Part shown: piece by piece, positions 13,347-23,175 of the stretch
Layout of the letters: the number at the start of each line of letters is the position of its first letter
Position numbering within the stretch: position 1 is the first letter of the stretch
Virus record (IMG/VR): IMGVR_UViG_3300042562_000593
Span: 1-25,777 of that record
Length of the DNA stretch: 25,777 nucleotides
Strand: one strand, 5' to 3'
Origin: a virus
The notes under the pieces: model-generated
Database searches by the model: none
What the model was told of the DNA's origin: nothing
The model's input: only the letters and a program-made list of their open reading frames with translations
Translations under genes and position numbers: made by a program

Positions 13347-13730
13347 ATGGGATGTAATACATGTAATCAAACAGAAACACAAAATGATAATAATGAAAAT
13401 CAAACTTTAAATTTAATACCTTCAGATTTAGCGGGTAGTACATTTTTATTTAGAGTGATTGCATTTTTTGTTATTATTATAGCAATACCTCTTATTATTT
13501 TAGTCTTAGTTGGGCAGATTTTTATTTCGTTCTTTTTTCCTAAATCATTACCTAATGTTACTAAAAAGTTTAAGAATTTATTTATGGGTATATTTACGAA
13601 ATATGCGGAATTTAAATATAAAAGAGAGATTAGAAAAAGAGAGAATCAATTTAAGGATACTACTAGTTATGTAGGAAAAAATATTGATGATATTGAAATT
13701 TTCGATAACAATAAAAAAAACAATGATTAA
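13347..13730 (+). CDS. Small membrane protein within the baseplate operon
   Basis: This 127-aa protein starts MGCNTC, followed by a polar Asn/Gln-rich stretch. A strongly hydrophobic segment at about residues 33-66 is long enough for one long or two short transmembrane helices. The C-terminal half is basic and then acidic (KYKREIRKRENQ, then DDIEIFDNNKKNND). It has no clear cleavable signal peptide, and I do not recognise the family. The start is preceded by ATAAGTT, similar to the genes at 21380 and 22266. It is followed 3 bases later by the 1526-aa gene, which also carries a hydrophobic segment, so the two products may act together. Holin or spanin identity was considered but nothing specific supports it. 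Confidence 0.7.
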   Translation: MGCNTCNQTETQNDNNENQTLNLIPSDLAGSTFLFRVIAFFVIIIAIPLIILVLVGQIFISFFFPKSLPNVTKKFKNLFMGIFTKYAEFKYKREIRKRENQFKDTTSYVGKNIDDIEIFDNNKKNND

Positions 13731-13733
13731 TAT

Positions 13734-16700
13734 ATGTCTAAATCATATAGAATTAGGACAACACCAGGCGAAGATAATGGATATTTAAAAGTTAATGTTG
13801 ACTTAACTCAAAACTATGATCATTTAGAAATATTAAGTTTAAAAATTTCACAAAAAGACGAATATCAAAGTTACTGTGCGGAATATGGTGTAATTGCAGG
13901 AAGAGTAATTATAAATAATGGATTCGGTGTACCAAACGTAAGAGTTTCAGTTTTTGTACCTGTAGATGAAGCGGATTTAAATGATCCAGTAAAGTCTGCA
14001 ATATATCCATATAGTGAACCATTTCCTGATCAAAAAAATAGGAATGGGATAAGGTATAACGTTTTACCTAGTTACCAACAAAAACTAGATCATACACCTG
14101 TAGGTACTTTTCCTAAGAAAAGACAGATATTAGATGATAGTACTACACTAGAAATTTACGAAAAATATTATAAGTATACGACAACTACTAATTCTGCGGG
14201 TGATTATATATTATTTGGAGTACCTGTAGGGGATCACTTCCTCCATTATGATATGGATGTTAGTGATATTGGATTTTTATCTGTACGACCTTTTGAATTA
14301 ATTGATCAGGGTTATAGTGATAACTTATTTAAAGATAGATTTAAATTCAAATCTTCAAATAACTTAGATAGTTTACCGCAAATATTTTCTGAAAATATAC
14401 CAATTAGAGTTGAACCTTATTGGTGTGATAGTTTAAATGTTGGTAGTGGTTTAGGTATAAACAGATTAGATATTTCTATAGATAGTTTAGAATTAGTACC
14501 TACCGCAATTTTTACGGGTAGTATTTTTACTGATGATGAAAAAGATTCATTAAATAAGAACTGTAAACCAGCCCGCGAGATGGGTAAATTAAATGAGGTA
14601 ATAACTGGTTCTGGTAAAATAGAGTCAATCAGAAGAACAGTAGATGGGAATATAGAAAATTTTACCTTTAAGGATAATTCTATTGACGATAATGGTAATT
14701 GGTCAGTATTAGTACCTATGAATATTAGAAAGGTAGTGACAGATGAGTTTGGAAACTTAATTCCCTCACCTGATGGTATAAAGGGTGTTGCGACTGAAGG
14801 TGATTATAGGTTTAGAATATCTATGGATGCAACATCTAACGATAAAAGATTAAGAGAGAGGGCAAAATATTTAGTACCTAATACTAACAACAATTTTAAT
14901 TTTAGGGAATATGGTACTAATGAATTAAAAAATAGTAGTGATTTTAAAATAAACCAACAATTATCAACAATAACTGATAATACTCCATATGCAAACGATT
15001 TAACCAATCAATACAACTACTTAGAGGAATTTTATCCATTTAGATGGAAAAAAGTATATACTGTTAAACAATATATTGGAAGATTACAAAAAATAGGTGG
15101 TAAATTTGGTGATGAGGCTAGAGGGTTTATAGGTATTAAAGATATTTTAAATGGTGAGGGTGTTAACAAATTCCCCACAAATAGGTTAGATACTAATTTT
15201 AATCCACTTTATAGTATAATATGTCTCATATTATCAATATTTGGACACGTAGTAGGATTTATAAATGGTATCATAAATATTATCAATGGTTTAGTAACTG
15301 CAATATGTAATATTAAGTTACCTGTAGGTATTTGTTTAGTATCTAACAAAGGTAGTAGGGCGAGATTCTACGTTCAATCACAATCATATGATGATGGAGC
15401 TGGATGTTGGAAAGAAACGGGAAATGATGGGTATCCAGCATCATTTGCTGGTTGTGGGTCAATCAGAGCAGGTAATAATGGAACCCCTATTGGTAGTGGT
15501 GATAACCCATGGTCAAGTTGTATCGATGTTAATGGTAGAGTGAATCCACCTAACGATGAAGAATCTGGTAGTTGTGCGACAATTAATTTTTCTGATATGC
15601 CTCAGAATGGTAATGGTGTACCAAGTGTTATTACAAATACTAATAATATCGGTAACCCAGGACCAGGACCAGTCCAAAATAGTGCAACAGGAACAGGTGT
15701 AGAGGATTGGTGGTATAATTATGGATCTTGTGCAACTTCTCCAGGTGCTGGATGTAGAAGAATGAGGGTTGGGCAAGGAACTTATTGGTATCAAGGATTG
15801 GACTGTGACGAATGTAATTTATCACAGGCTTGTCCAGATGGTGGTATTAAAATTTTAGGCAATTGTATATCTTTAAAATATAAGTGTATATTCAGTGGTT
15901 TATTATGTAAGAAATGTAAAGACATATGTGGTGGAACCCAACACAGTTGTTGTAGTGATCCAACATATGGTTGCCCAACTAATGAGTCAAGTTGTGGTAA
16001 TAATTTTGGTTGTTGTTCTAAATGTTGTGTTAAAGTACCATTAATATCATTAAAGTGTGCGGATGAAGGGAAAGAATATAAATTAACATTAATAAAAACT
16101 CCTTTTGGTGATGATTCGGGATGTAATTCACAATATGTACAACCATTTAGTTGTAGTAATTGTGGTGGTATACAGACACCAGGAATAAAGGATTGGGTTT
16201 CATGTGTAATGGAACCTGTTGCTGTTTTTCTTAGAATGTTAAAATTTGACTTTTATAATGATTGGGTTGGTGGTACACTATATTTCCCTTTGGTTAAGAG
16301 AAAATATAAACTAAAAAAGAGAAAAAGAAAATTTGGTCAGATTAAAAAAGATAAATTTTGCGATTTTGATTGTAAAGAAAGAGGACCAGTTTTAGGATCA
16401 TTTACTACAAACTTTCAAGGTAATCCTACATTTGAACAATGGAGAATAAAAATACCCACAACTTTAGGTTCTACACCTTTAATAGTTGTTAACGATTGTA
16501 CTGCTAAGGTAAGATGGAGAAGGGTTACTGATTGGTATGGTACAGAAGATAATGATTTACAGACGCCAAACCTTAATGTTGCAGTAAAAGAATTAGAATT
16601 TAATGGTAAAAATAGTAATTTTGAAGCGTGTAAAATTAAATTTAATAGTTTTTCATCATTCCAAAATACATTTAATACATTTGGGGTTCAGTATGAAATT

Positions 16701-18314
16701 AAAAATAGAACAATACAAAGTGAACACGGTAAACCTGAGTATGTAGAAACAGAAGATGCTGCAGGCAACTCAACTTGGACAAACATAGGTGGACATGGAC
16801 ACCATAGGAATATATGTGACGATACAAGAATGATGGAGAGAAAAGAATACTTTAAAACATCATTAGATTGTGTAGAGTCAAGTAATTATGTACCAACTGC
16901 AGAAGAGGCGGAAGATGGTTTTGGTCCGATAGAGCAACCAGATGAAGAAGAACCTGGAAGTCCAACAGTACCATCTTCGGGATGTCCATCTTACACATGT
17001 GCACCAGACTGTAACACCAATGGTGTGGCACCTTGTATATATAACGAAACGGAATATAATAACTATAGTAAATTAATTAAACACGGGTTAATTAGTTGGG
17101 CTGATGGTAATATATATTATACACCTTACATACCTAAAGGTGATGTAAAATATAATAATAGTGAATATAAAGCAAACCTAATGTTACCTACAACTATTAT
17201 GGAATTAGGTAGTAGTACATATTGTGATATTGACGATGTACCATTTATTATGGATGTCATACCACCGACTACATTTAATGTTAGTTATGAGGATGTTAAA
17301 TATAAATTAGGTACACCACAAATATCGGGTAATAATGTTACTAGAAATATTCTTAAGTTTGACGATAAGAAAAATATATCGTTAAATCTTAGGGCTTATG
17401 CGGAGTTCTCTTGTTTTAAAACAGTTTGTTTGAATACGTCAGCGAGTGTAAATCATTCACAAATAGGTGTGGATATCATAGATAAAAACGATATAGGTAT
17501 AGAGATAGGTAACTGTTTCTTAAGGTTTGATCATGATGAAGATGTAAGAAGTTATTTTTGTAAAAGATTTAATGGTTATAAATCATCTAATTTAACGTTC
17601 CACCACCAAAGACCAGGTTCATTGGAGTTTGATAACTTATATAATACATATCCTGAAATTGCATTGAGTGAGGGGTATAATTTATATTATAATTTAGATG
17701 GTGAACAAATTCTTTCAGAATATAATGACGGAGATACATTTATTCCTGGTGATGCCTGCGGTTATAAAAAAACTAATGGTAGTGGTGATTACTTCTATGG
17801 ATTGGCACCAGGACAAACATCATCCTTCATTAATTATCCTAATGGTAACCAAACAATTAATTTTAATCAAACGTCACAATTAGATGGGGTTGACGAAATT
17901 AACCAATTAGTAACAGATCCAACAACTGGTGTGGTGACTTTGGAAGATGACCCAAATAATGGAAGTAATTTAGTAAATGGTATTAAATTTAACAGAACCC
18001 AAACACCGTATTTCCTTTATTTTGGTTTAGTACCAGGTAAAACTGCATTACATAGAACTGTATCTCAATTCTTCGGTGATTTAATAGATGAAGTTACATT
18101 AGAGGGTCTTAATGCATCAAATGATACTGTTAATGAAAATATTAATAATTCACCTAATATAAATAATGTTGGAGATAATCCATTTACTGTTTATAAAACG
18201 TGTTTGGGTGAGACATTAATACAAACAACTCAAGTTGGGACACCAATTACACCACCAAATAACCCAAATGTTGTATTAACGACACAGGGGGTATCTAATA
18301 ATTCGTCTAACTAA
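13734..18314 (+). CDS. Very large baseplate/tail protein with carboxypeptidase-regulatory-like domain and Cys-rich region
   Basis: This 1526-aa protein is the largest in the window. Residues about 52-180 form a carboxypeptidase-regulatory-like Ig fold (GVIAGRVIINNGFGVPNVRV, then TNSAGDYILFGVPVGDHFL), interrupted by an insert of about 70 residues. A second Ig-like stretch follows (about 245-365). Residues 492-536 are strongly hydrophobic (LYSIICLILSIFGHVVGFIN onward). Between about 525 and 825 there are 29 cysteines, including CDEC, CKKCKDIC, CCSKCC and CSNC. The C-terminal half looks beta-rich and ends in a Pro/Thr/Asn-rich tail. Its place after gene 6 suggests a wedge, peripheral baseplate or receptor-contact protein. 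It has no clear T4 counterpart. Its stop shares one base with the next ATG (TAATG, 18312-18316). Confidence 0.7.
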   Translation: MSKSYRIRTTPGEDNGYLKVNVDLTQNYDHLEILSLKISQKDEYQSYCAEYGVIAGRVIINNGFGVPNVRVSVFVPVDEADLNDPVKSAIYPYSEPFPDQKNRNGIRYNVLPSYQQKLDHTPVGTFPKKRQILDDSTTLEIYEKYYKYTTTTNSAGDYILFGVPVGDHFLHYDMDVSDIGFLSVRPFELIDQGYSDNLFKDRFKFKSSNNLDSLPQIFSENIPIRVEPYWCDSLNVGSGLGINRLDISIDSLELVPTAIFTGSIFTDDEKDSLNKNCKPAREMGKLNEVITGSGKIESIRRTVDGNIENFTFKDNSIDDNGNWSVLVPMNIRKVVTDEFGNLIPSPDGIKGVATEGDYRFRISMDATSNDKRLRERAKYLVPNTNNNFNFREYGTNELKNSSDFKINQQLSTITDNTPYANDLTNQYNYLEEFYPFRWKKVYTVKQYIGRLQKIGGKFGDEARGFIGIKDILNGEGVNKFPTNRLDTNFNPLYSIICLILSIFGHVVGFINGIINIINGLVTAICNIKLPVGICLVSNKGSRARFYVQSQSYDDGAGCWKETGNDGYPASFAGCGSIRAGNNGTPIGSGDNPWSSCIDVNGRVNPPNDEESGSCATINFSDMPQNGNGVPSVITNTNNIGNPGPGPVQNSATGTGVEDWWYNYGSCATSPGAGCRRMRVGQGTYWYQGLDCDECNLSQACPDGGIKILGNCISLKYKCIFSGLLCKKCKDICGGTQHSCCSDPTYGCPTNESSCGNNFGCCSKCCVKVPLISLKCADEGKEYKLTLIKTPFGDDSGCNSQYVQPFSCSNCGGIQTPGIKDWVSCVMEPVAVFLRMLKFDFYNDWVGGTLYFPLVKRKYKLKKRKRKFGQIKKDKFCDFDCKERGPVLGSFTTNFQGNPTFEQWRIKIPTTLGSTPLIVVNDCTAKVRWRRVTDWYGTEDNDLQTPNLNVAVKELEFNGKNSNFEACKIKFNSFSSFQNTFNTFGVQYEIKNRTIQSEHGKPEYVETEDAAGNSTWTNIGGHGHHRNICDDTRMMERKEYFKTSLDCVESSNYVPTAEEAEDGFGPIEQPDEEEPGSPTVPSSGCPSYTCAPDCNTNGVAPCIYNETEYNNYSKLIKHGLISWADGNIYYTPYIPKGDVKYNNSEYKANLMLPTTIMELGSSTYCDIDDVPFIMDVIPPTTFNVSYEDVKYKLGTPQISGNNVTRNILKFDDKKNISLNLRAYAEFSCFKTVCLNTSASVNHSQIGVDIIDKNDIGIEIGNCFLRFDHDEDVRSYFCKRFNGYKSSNLTFHHQRPGSLEFDNLYNTYPEIALSEGYNLYYNLDGEQILSEYNDGDTFIPGDACGYKKTNGSGDYFYGLAPGQTSSFINYPNGNQTINFNQTSQLDGVDEINQLVTDPTTGVVTLEDDPNNGSNLVNGIKFNRTQTPYFLYFGLVPGKTALHRTVSQFFGDLIDEVTLEGLNASNDTVNENINNSPNINNVGDNPFTVYKTCLGETLIQTTQVGTPITPPNNPNVVLTTQGVSNNSSN

Positions 18315-20488
18315 TGGATATTAATAATAAAATATTATTGAATAGTGTTAAGTTACCTAATAATGTTAACGTAAACACACAAATTCAATTCGGTTTAAAC
18401 AATACTAATAAACCTATACCATTAAACGATATCGATACGACTGTTAGTCAATTTGAACAGTTTGAGAAAGAGAGAAAAGATAGTACAATTTATCGTTTTT
18501 ATGGTGTAGTCAAACCAGTTGTTACAAATGTATTATTTAATGAAAATATAAAAATATACTTAAAACAACCTAAACCACTACCGAATGTAAGTCCAGTACC
18601 ACAAGTTGCTGCTAAAACAATAATGAGTAGTTCTATTTTTGAAAAAGATGGGTGGGTAGGTTCATATAACGATGAACCAAATACGAATGAAATACAATTT
18701 AATGATAATAAAAGTGCGTTATGTGAATTTTTTCCATTCGATCCTGGATATGATAGGTTAAAAATGTTAGATAGTGACGGATCTTCAAATTACTTATTAA
18801 AGATAGTTTATCCATTTAGTACTAAAGATATAACTTTAGTTAAAAACAACTCAAACAAATCACTTAAAGACGGTATCCCAGTCATTGATAAGTTTACTAT
18901 AGAATTAAATGGGAGACAATATGTTGGTTTCAGAACACCGATGAATCACGGTTTAAATGTTGGTGATAGGATTAAGTTATATAATTTCGTTGACAATACA
19001 CCAAACAATACACTTAATTTAAATACACAGATATATAGAGTATTTAAATTAGGTAATCAAGTTAATGATAATAAATTAAGGACATTTATAATAGATGTTA
19101 ATCCTTTAGACATTAATTTTAGTTTGGGTGTATCTACAATAAAAAGAAGTGTTAATGGTAAATTATCTAGTTATTATGTGAGACAATTTAAATCATTAAC
19201 AAGTTCAGATTATAAAGATTATGATTTATATCCTGCAGCGTATGGTGTAACATATTTTAATGATGAGGTAGTTGCATTTAATTTTAAAAATGATATTGAC
19301 GTTAGTACATTAGTTGATAATTTAGGTAGACCAATAACGGAACTATACCTATCAATAATAAAAAATGATAATGACTCTAATCCATCATCAATTAATACTC
19401 AGTATTGGTTAATACAACAACAACCATTACCACCACCATATAACGTAAGATTTTGGACTAAAATTTCTGCAGGTTATGATTTAGAAAATGACGCAAGTGT
19501 TAATTATAATATAAGATCATATGGAGATACAAATTACGTTGGTTCTACATATTATGAAAATATAGACGAAAGTGATGATATTTTTGATGGTGACATTGTA
19601 GAATATAATGAAAGTGAATTATTGGAAAGAAGATTAGAAAATTTATATCATAGAGTTAATACAGTTTATAGAGAATTTTTAAACTCAATAGATACTAATA
19701 AAGGTAATAAAAAAGAAGGGTATATCTATACACCTTTTAATTTGGTAAAAATAAGAGAATTTTCTAATTATATTAATCCAGCAGTTAACTTACAATTAGT
19801 TATAGACAAATATAATATCACAAACCCAAACGAAATAGATGAATTGAGAAAGTCTTTTCAGATACCTGATTATGCAACCGAAATCGCACCTAATGTTTTT
19901 AAATGGAGGGATATATTAGAAATTGGTGAATTTGATAATTCAGGTGCGGGAGTTGATTATCCTTTTGAGAGTGGTGCACATTATGTTTATTTAGATAAAA
20001 GATTTTATTTCCAAAGACAGGATCCACCTTGTGAATTTTCATTAATTTCAGAGGATATAGTATTAGGTGCGTCAGATGTTAACAATTTACAACAGGATAA
20101 ATTTATAAAATTACTTAATGATCCTACCTTCTTAAATTATAGTATTGACATACCTGCAACATCGTTGGTTAATATTAATGACATTACTACAGTACCAAAC
20201 CCACAATCGGGATTAATCGTTTTTAATACAAACCCAGATACCATAAATGGTGTTGGGGTAGGGTACTATCAATTTAACGGTAATAATTGGACTAAAGTTA
20301 TATTTACTTTAGATGTCGGTTCTGCAAACACATTAGACATTTTAAATTACAATGGTTTGGCAAATTTAAATATTGAAGTAACATTGGCTAGTTATATTGG
20401 TGAATATGAATTAGGTAAAAGAGATGTTGCTGGTGGATGTTTAGACTTATCATTCTTAAAACAAAAAGAAATAGACGATGTTTGTTGA
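18314..20488 (+). CDS. Unrecognised virion-like protein (724 aa)
   Basis: This 724-aa protein is Asn-, Asp- and aromatic-rich with predicted beta character throughout. It has few cysteines, no signal peptide and no membrane segment. It begins MDINNKILLNSVKLPNN and includes a Pro-rich piece (LPNVSPVPQ near residue 93). An Asp-rich segment (ENIDESDDIFDGDIVEYNE) is followed by a helical stretch ELLERRLENLYHRVN. I do not recognise a family. Translation is coupled at both ends: the ATG overlaps the upstream stop by one base, and the downstream gene starts 11 bases before this stop. Composition and place in the baseplate operon suggest a structural baseplate or tail component. Confidence 0.7.
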   Translation: MDINNKILLNSVKLPNNVNVNTQIQFGLNNTNKPIPLNDIDTTVSQFEQFEKERKDSTIYRFYGVVKPVVTNVLFNENIKIYLKQPKPLPNVSPVPQVAAKTIMSSSIFEKDGWVGSYNDEPNTNEIQFNDNKSALCEFFPFDPGYDRLKMLDSDGSSNYLLKIVYPFSTKDITLVKNNSNKSLKDGIPVIDKFTIELNGRQYVGFRTPMNHGLNVGDRIKLYNFVDNTPNNTLNLNTQIYRVFKLGNQVNDNKLRTFIIDVNPLDINFSLGVSTIKRSVNGKLSSYYVRQFKSLTSSDYKDYDLYPAAYGVTYFNDEVVAFNFKNDIDVSTLVDNLGRPITELYLSIIKNDNDSNPSSINTQYWLIQQQPLPPPYNVRFWTKISAGYDLENDASVNYNIRSYGDTNYVGSTYYENIDESDDIFDGDIVEYNESELLERRLENLYHRVNTVYREFLNSIDTNKGNKKEGYIYTPFNLVKIREFSNYINPAVNLQLVIDKYNITNPNEIDELRKSFQIPDYATEIAPNVFKWRDILEIGEFDNSGAGVDYPFESGAHYVYLDKRFYFQRQDPPCEFSLISEDIVLGASDVNNLQQDKFIKLLNDPTFLNYSIDIPATSLVNINDITTVPNPQSGLIVFNTNPDTINGVGVGYYQFNGNNWTKVIFTLDVGSANTLDILNYNGLANLNIEVTLASYIGEYELGKRDVAGGCLDLSFLKQKEIDDVC

Positions 20489-21362
20489 TAGAAGAAAAAT
20501 ATTAATTGGAAGTTTGGGTACTGGTAGTACCATAGACATATCATTGGGAACTAATTTTTTCCCTGTTGATAATGCAGAATTAATTGAGGATAAGTTTGTA
20601 AAAGACGAAATTGAAAAGTCTATTAATCCAATAGTTGATTATAAAAAAGTTATTTTTAAACCTTGTGATAATAATTGGAATATTATAGATAAATTTAAAA
20701 TAAATTTAAATTTTTATACTCCAAGTAGTATACTAATAGGTAATCCCTCACATAGGGGTACTAGTGCGGAACCAGGACTTTACAAAGATATTGGGTTTAT
20801 TTTTGACGATATATTCTGTAGAACTGAAAGATTTATTAATAGTTTTATTAGATTATCACTTTATGATAATCCATATAGTGGTAAAAATCAATTATTATCT
20901 TTTTCAGACATATATACACAGGTAGGTAAAGATCAAGAAAATCAATTCGGGTTTGTACTTCCTTTAGATAATTGTCCTATTACATTTACAATTGGTGATC
21001 CTGTATTACAACCTAATGAGGTTCATGAGGGGTTCCACATATATTGGTTTAAGGACTTAGTAGATAATGCACCAAATCAAGAATATGAAATGTATGCAGT
21101 TGCACAATTCAATAATGCGGGAAATGGTAAAATATATGAAATGGCAGCATCTAAAGATTTCAACCCAAACAATATTACTTTAACAAATTTAGAGGGTGAA
21201 AATGGTATCACATATTTAAAGGTGATATTAAAAAATGATAATGGTATTTATAAATATAAATTCACACCAAACTATAGACAACAATTAATACCACCAGGAG
21301 TTAATTTAAATCCATCAAGTAACGGTATACCTACACTAACATTTTGGCAAACTATACTTTAA
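20478..21362 (+). CDS. Unrecognised virion-like protein (294 aa)
   Basis: This 294-aa beta-rich protein begins MFVDRRKILIGSLGTGSTID and ends in TLTFWQTIL. It carries no recognisable catalytic motif, signal peptide or membrane segment. Its ATG lies 11 bases inside the end of the 724-aa gene in another frame, which indicates translational coupling and probably matched amounts of the two proteins. The region around EVHEGFHIYWFKDLVDNAPN resembles a structural fold, but I can name no family. Placed in the baseplate operon, it is most likely a virion component. Confidence 0.65.
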   Translation: MFVDRRKILIGSLGTGSTIDISLGTNFFPVDNAELIEDKFVKDEIEKSINPIVDYKKVIFKPCDNNWNIIDKFKINLNFYTPSSILIGNPSHRGTSAEPGLYKDIGFIFDDIFCRTERFINSFIRLSLYDNPYSGKNQLLSFSDIYTQVGKDQENQFGFVLPLDNCPITFTIGDPVLQPNEVHEGFHIYWFKDLVDNAPNQEYEMYAVAQFNNAGNGKIYEMAASKDFNPNNITLTNLEGENGITYLKVILKNDNGIYKYKFTPNYRQQLIPPGVNLNPSSNGIPTLTFWQTIL

Positions 21363-21368
21363 TATATT

Positions 21369-21376
21369 TATAAATA
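21369..21376 (+). promoter_or_regulatory. TATAAATA box (T4 late-promoter-like)
   Basis: TATAAATA, the T4 late promoter core, lies in the 17-base gap between two baseplate genes and ends 3 bases before the ATG at 21380. That distance would require a leaderless transcript or one starting inside the gene. In DNA this AT-rich the octamer can occur by chance, so it is recorded as a weak candidate only. Confidence 0.15.
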
Positions 21377-21379
21377 GTT

Positions 21380-22255
21380 ATGGAATACATTAGAAAAAAG
21401 ATAAATTTAGAATACCATACGGTAAGAAATATACCTAAAAGTGTTTTGATTAAAAATTCGGAAGGTAAAACTGTCATAGATGAAAGTAATCCTAAGTATT
21501 ATTATGGTAAAATACCTGATTATAAGATAGATTCTGAAGGTAATTTTATATTAACTCCTTTAGGTCAGAAAATAGTTAATACTATAGATGTGACTTTATT
21601 TTTAACACAGGATATAGATGATATGGGTATTTTTACTGATGAACCATTTGTCCCTAAAAGTAGTCAATTAACAATCAAACCTAATAATTTTAACTCGTTT
21701 ACTTATGGTCGTTTGGCTGGTGCACCTGTTAGTTTTTATTATACAAATAGTGTTACGGTTAGTGGTTATACGGATGATTCATTATTAAAACAAGTTAAAT
21801 CTTATAGAAAAGATTCACAAGGTAATGATATATATGTACCTAATTTAAATGTTTCTAATAACCCTAAAGATAACTTTAATGGTGTAATTTATGAAAGTAA
21901 TTTTGAGACAGTTTATAAAATTGGATCAAACAATAGTAATGTACAGAGTACAGGTGTAGAGTTTACTACATTTAAAAACCAATTCACCAAAACTGTTGAT
22001 GAATATGGTAAATCTTTAAGTTATAATACTACTAAATTCGTTTCTAAAAATGGTGGGTGGAATCAATATAATACGTCATTAAATGCTTCATTAAAAAAAG
22101 AAGAATATTTAGGTGTAGTTTTTAAACCAGAAGTTGATAGTGCAGTATTTATAAATAGAGGTATAGAAGATATATTTGAAAGACACGGAATATTATCAGA
22201 AATAAAAACAAGTAATGACATCGACACAAATAGAGGTGGATTTATAAGAATATAA
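21380..22255 (+). CDS. Unrecognised virion-like protein (291 aa)
   Basis: This 291-aa protein has no cysteine, a common trait of extracellular or virion beta proteins. It is rich in Asn, Ser, Tyr and Lys. It begins MEYIRKKINLEYHTVRNIPK; the middle contains FNSFTYGRLAGAPVSFYYTN, and the C-terminal portion has VFINRGIEDIFERHGILSEI followed by a Gly-Arg-rich end (NRGGFIRI). No known family comes to mind. It follows the 294-aa gene by 17 bases and precedes the 300-aa gene by 10, so it belongs to the same transcript. A baseplate or tail role is inferred from position and composition. Confidence 0.65.
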   Translation: MEYIRKKINLEYHTVRNIPKSVLIKNSEGKTVIDESNPKYYYGKIPDYKIDSEGNFILTPLGQKIVNTIDVTLFLTQDIDDMGIFTDEPFVPKSSQLTIKPNNFNSFTYGRLAGAPVSFYYTNSVTVSGYTDDSLLKQVKSYRKDSQGNDIYVPNLNVSNNPKDNFNGVIYESNFETVYKIGSNNSNVQSTGVEFTTFKNQFTKTVDEYGKSLSYNTTKFVSKNGGWNQYNTSLNASLKKEEYLGVVFKPEVDSAVFINRGIEDIFERHGILSEIKTSNDIDTNRGGFIRI

Positions 22256-22265
22256 AAATAAAGTT

Positions 22266-23168
22266 ATGGCTACAGGAAATTACGGAACTATAAGACCAGC
22301 AGATGTATCAATTGATGACGTTGAGATATTTTACAGTTACACACCCAATAGGGAATCATTAACAACAGTAGAATTACAATCGTTAGACCCTGCAGAGGTA
22401 TTGATTCCTGCAAACAACCCAAACAATGTAAATGAAATTTTTGGTGGATTATATACATTAAAATTACCTACATCAGTATTTGGTTCTAAAGGATTTTATA
22501 GTATTGTAATAAGACCTAAACAAATTAGAACTACGATACAAGATTGTGCAGTTTTGGTGGATAATCAAGATGTGAAAGGAATCGTTTTCGATATCAATCA
22601 AATACCACTTGAATTACAAAATAGATTTGAGAATGGTAATCTTGTTGGTTATAGAATAGAATATATAAAAGAACAGACTGGTACTGGACAAGATAAAATC
22701 CAAAATTTATTTAGGATTGTAACGTCTAATAATAGGGCATTACCTATTTCACAAAATCAAGGTAATTCAAATGCGTCACAGGCATACACATTTAATGATA
22801 ATTCGACTAGTGTATTTTGTACTGTATCCCCTTCTTCGGCACCATCAGTTAAACCAAACGCAATACCTTTTATAGGTAATCCTCTTCAGGATGTAATTAT
22901 AACAAATACGTTTTTTAATCCAGTTATGTTGGAAATAGAAATGGTGGAATTCGATGAAGAAACATTGGCATATGCACTATTCTCTAACCAAACAAAATCT
23001 TTGGAAGATGGTATTTATACTATATACAATTTTGGTAATCAGATTTACAGACAATATAACTTATATGAAGTTAAAGATCAGTTTACTGGTAAACCGTTGT
23101 ATGAAGTTAGGGAACAGAAATTTACTATCGACCCAACAAAAGATTTTGATGATATAACTAATTTTTAA
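22266..23168 (+). CDS. Unrecognised baseplate-region protein (300 aa)
   Basis: This 300-aa protein begins MATGNYGTIRPADVSIDDVE. A following segment (FGGLYTLKLPTSVFGSKGFYSIVIRPK, about 59-85) looks like an Ig-type beta sandwich. The C-terminal part has VMLEIEMVEFDEETLAYALF and ends DPTKDFDDITNF. It has two cysteines, no signal peptide and no membrane segment. I do not recognise a named family. It lies 7 bases ahead of the gpI/gp7-like gene, within the baseplate operon, and is therefore probably a wedge or peripheral baseplate component. Confidence 0.68.
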   Translation: MATGNYGTIRPADVSIDDVEIFYSYTPNRESLTTVELQSLDPAEVLIPANNPNNVNEIFGGLYTLKLPTSVFGSKGFYSIVIRPKQIRTTIQDCAVLVDNQDVKGIVFDINQIPLELQNRFENGNLVGYRIEYIKEQTGTGQDKIQNLFRIVTSNNRALPISQNQGNSNASQAYTFNDNSTSVFCTVSPSSAPSVKPNAIPFIGNPLQDVIITNTFFNPVMLEIEMVEFDEETLAYALFSNQTKSLEDGIYTIYNFGNQIYRQYNLYEVKDQFTGKPLYEVREQKFTIDPTKDFDDITNF

Positions 23169-23175
23169 AACGTAA

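Noticed and set aside
15513-15825. Two overlapping - strand frames inside the 1526-aa gene
   Set aside because: They lie wholly within the long gene, with compositions explained by the Asn/Gly/Cys-rich + strand.
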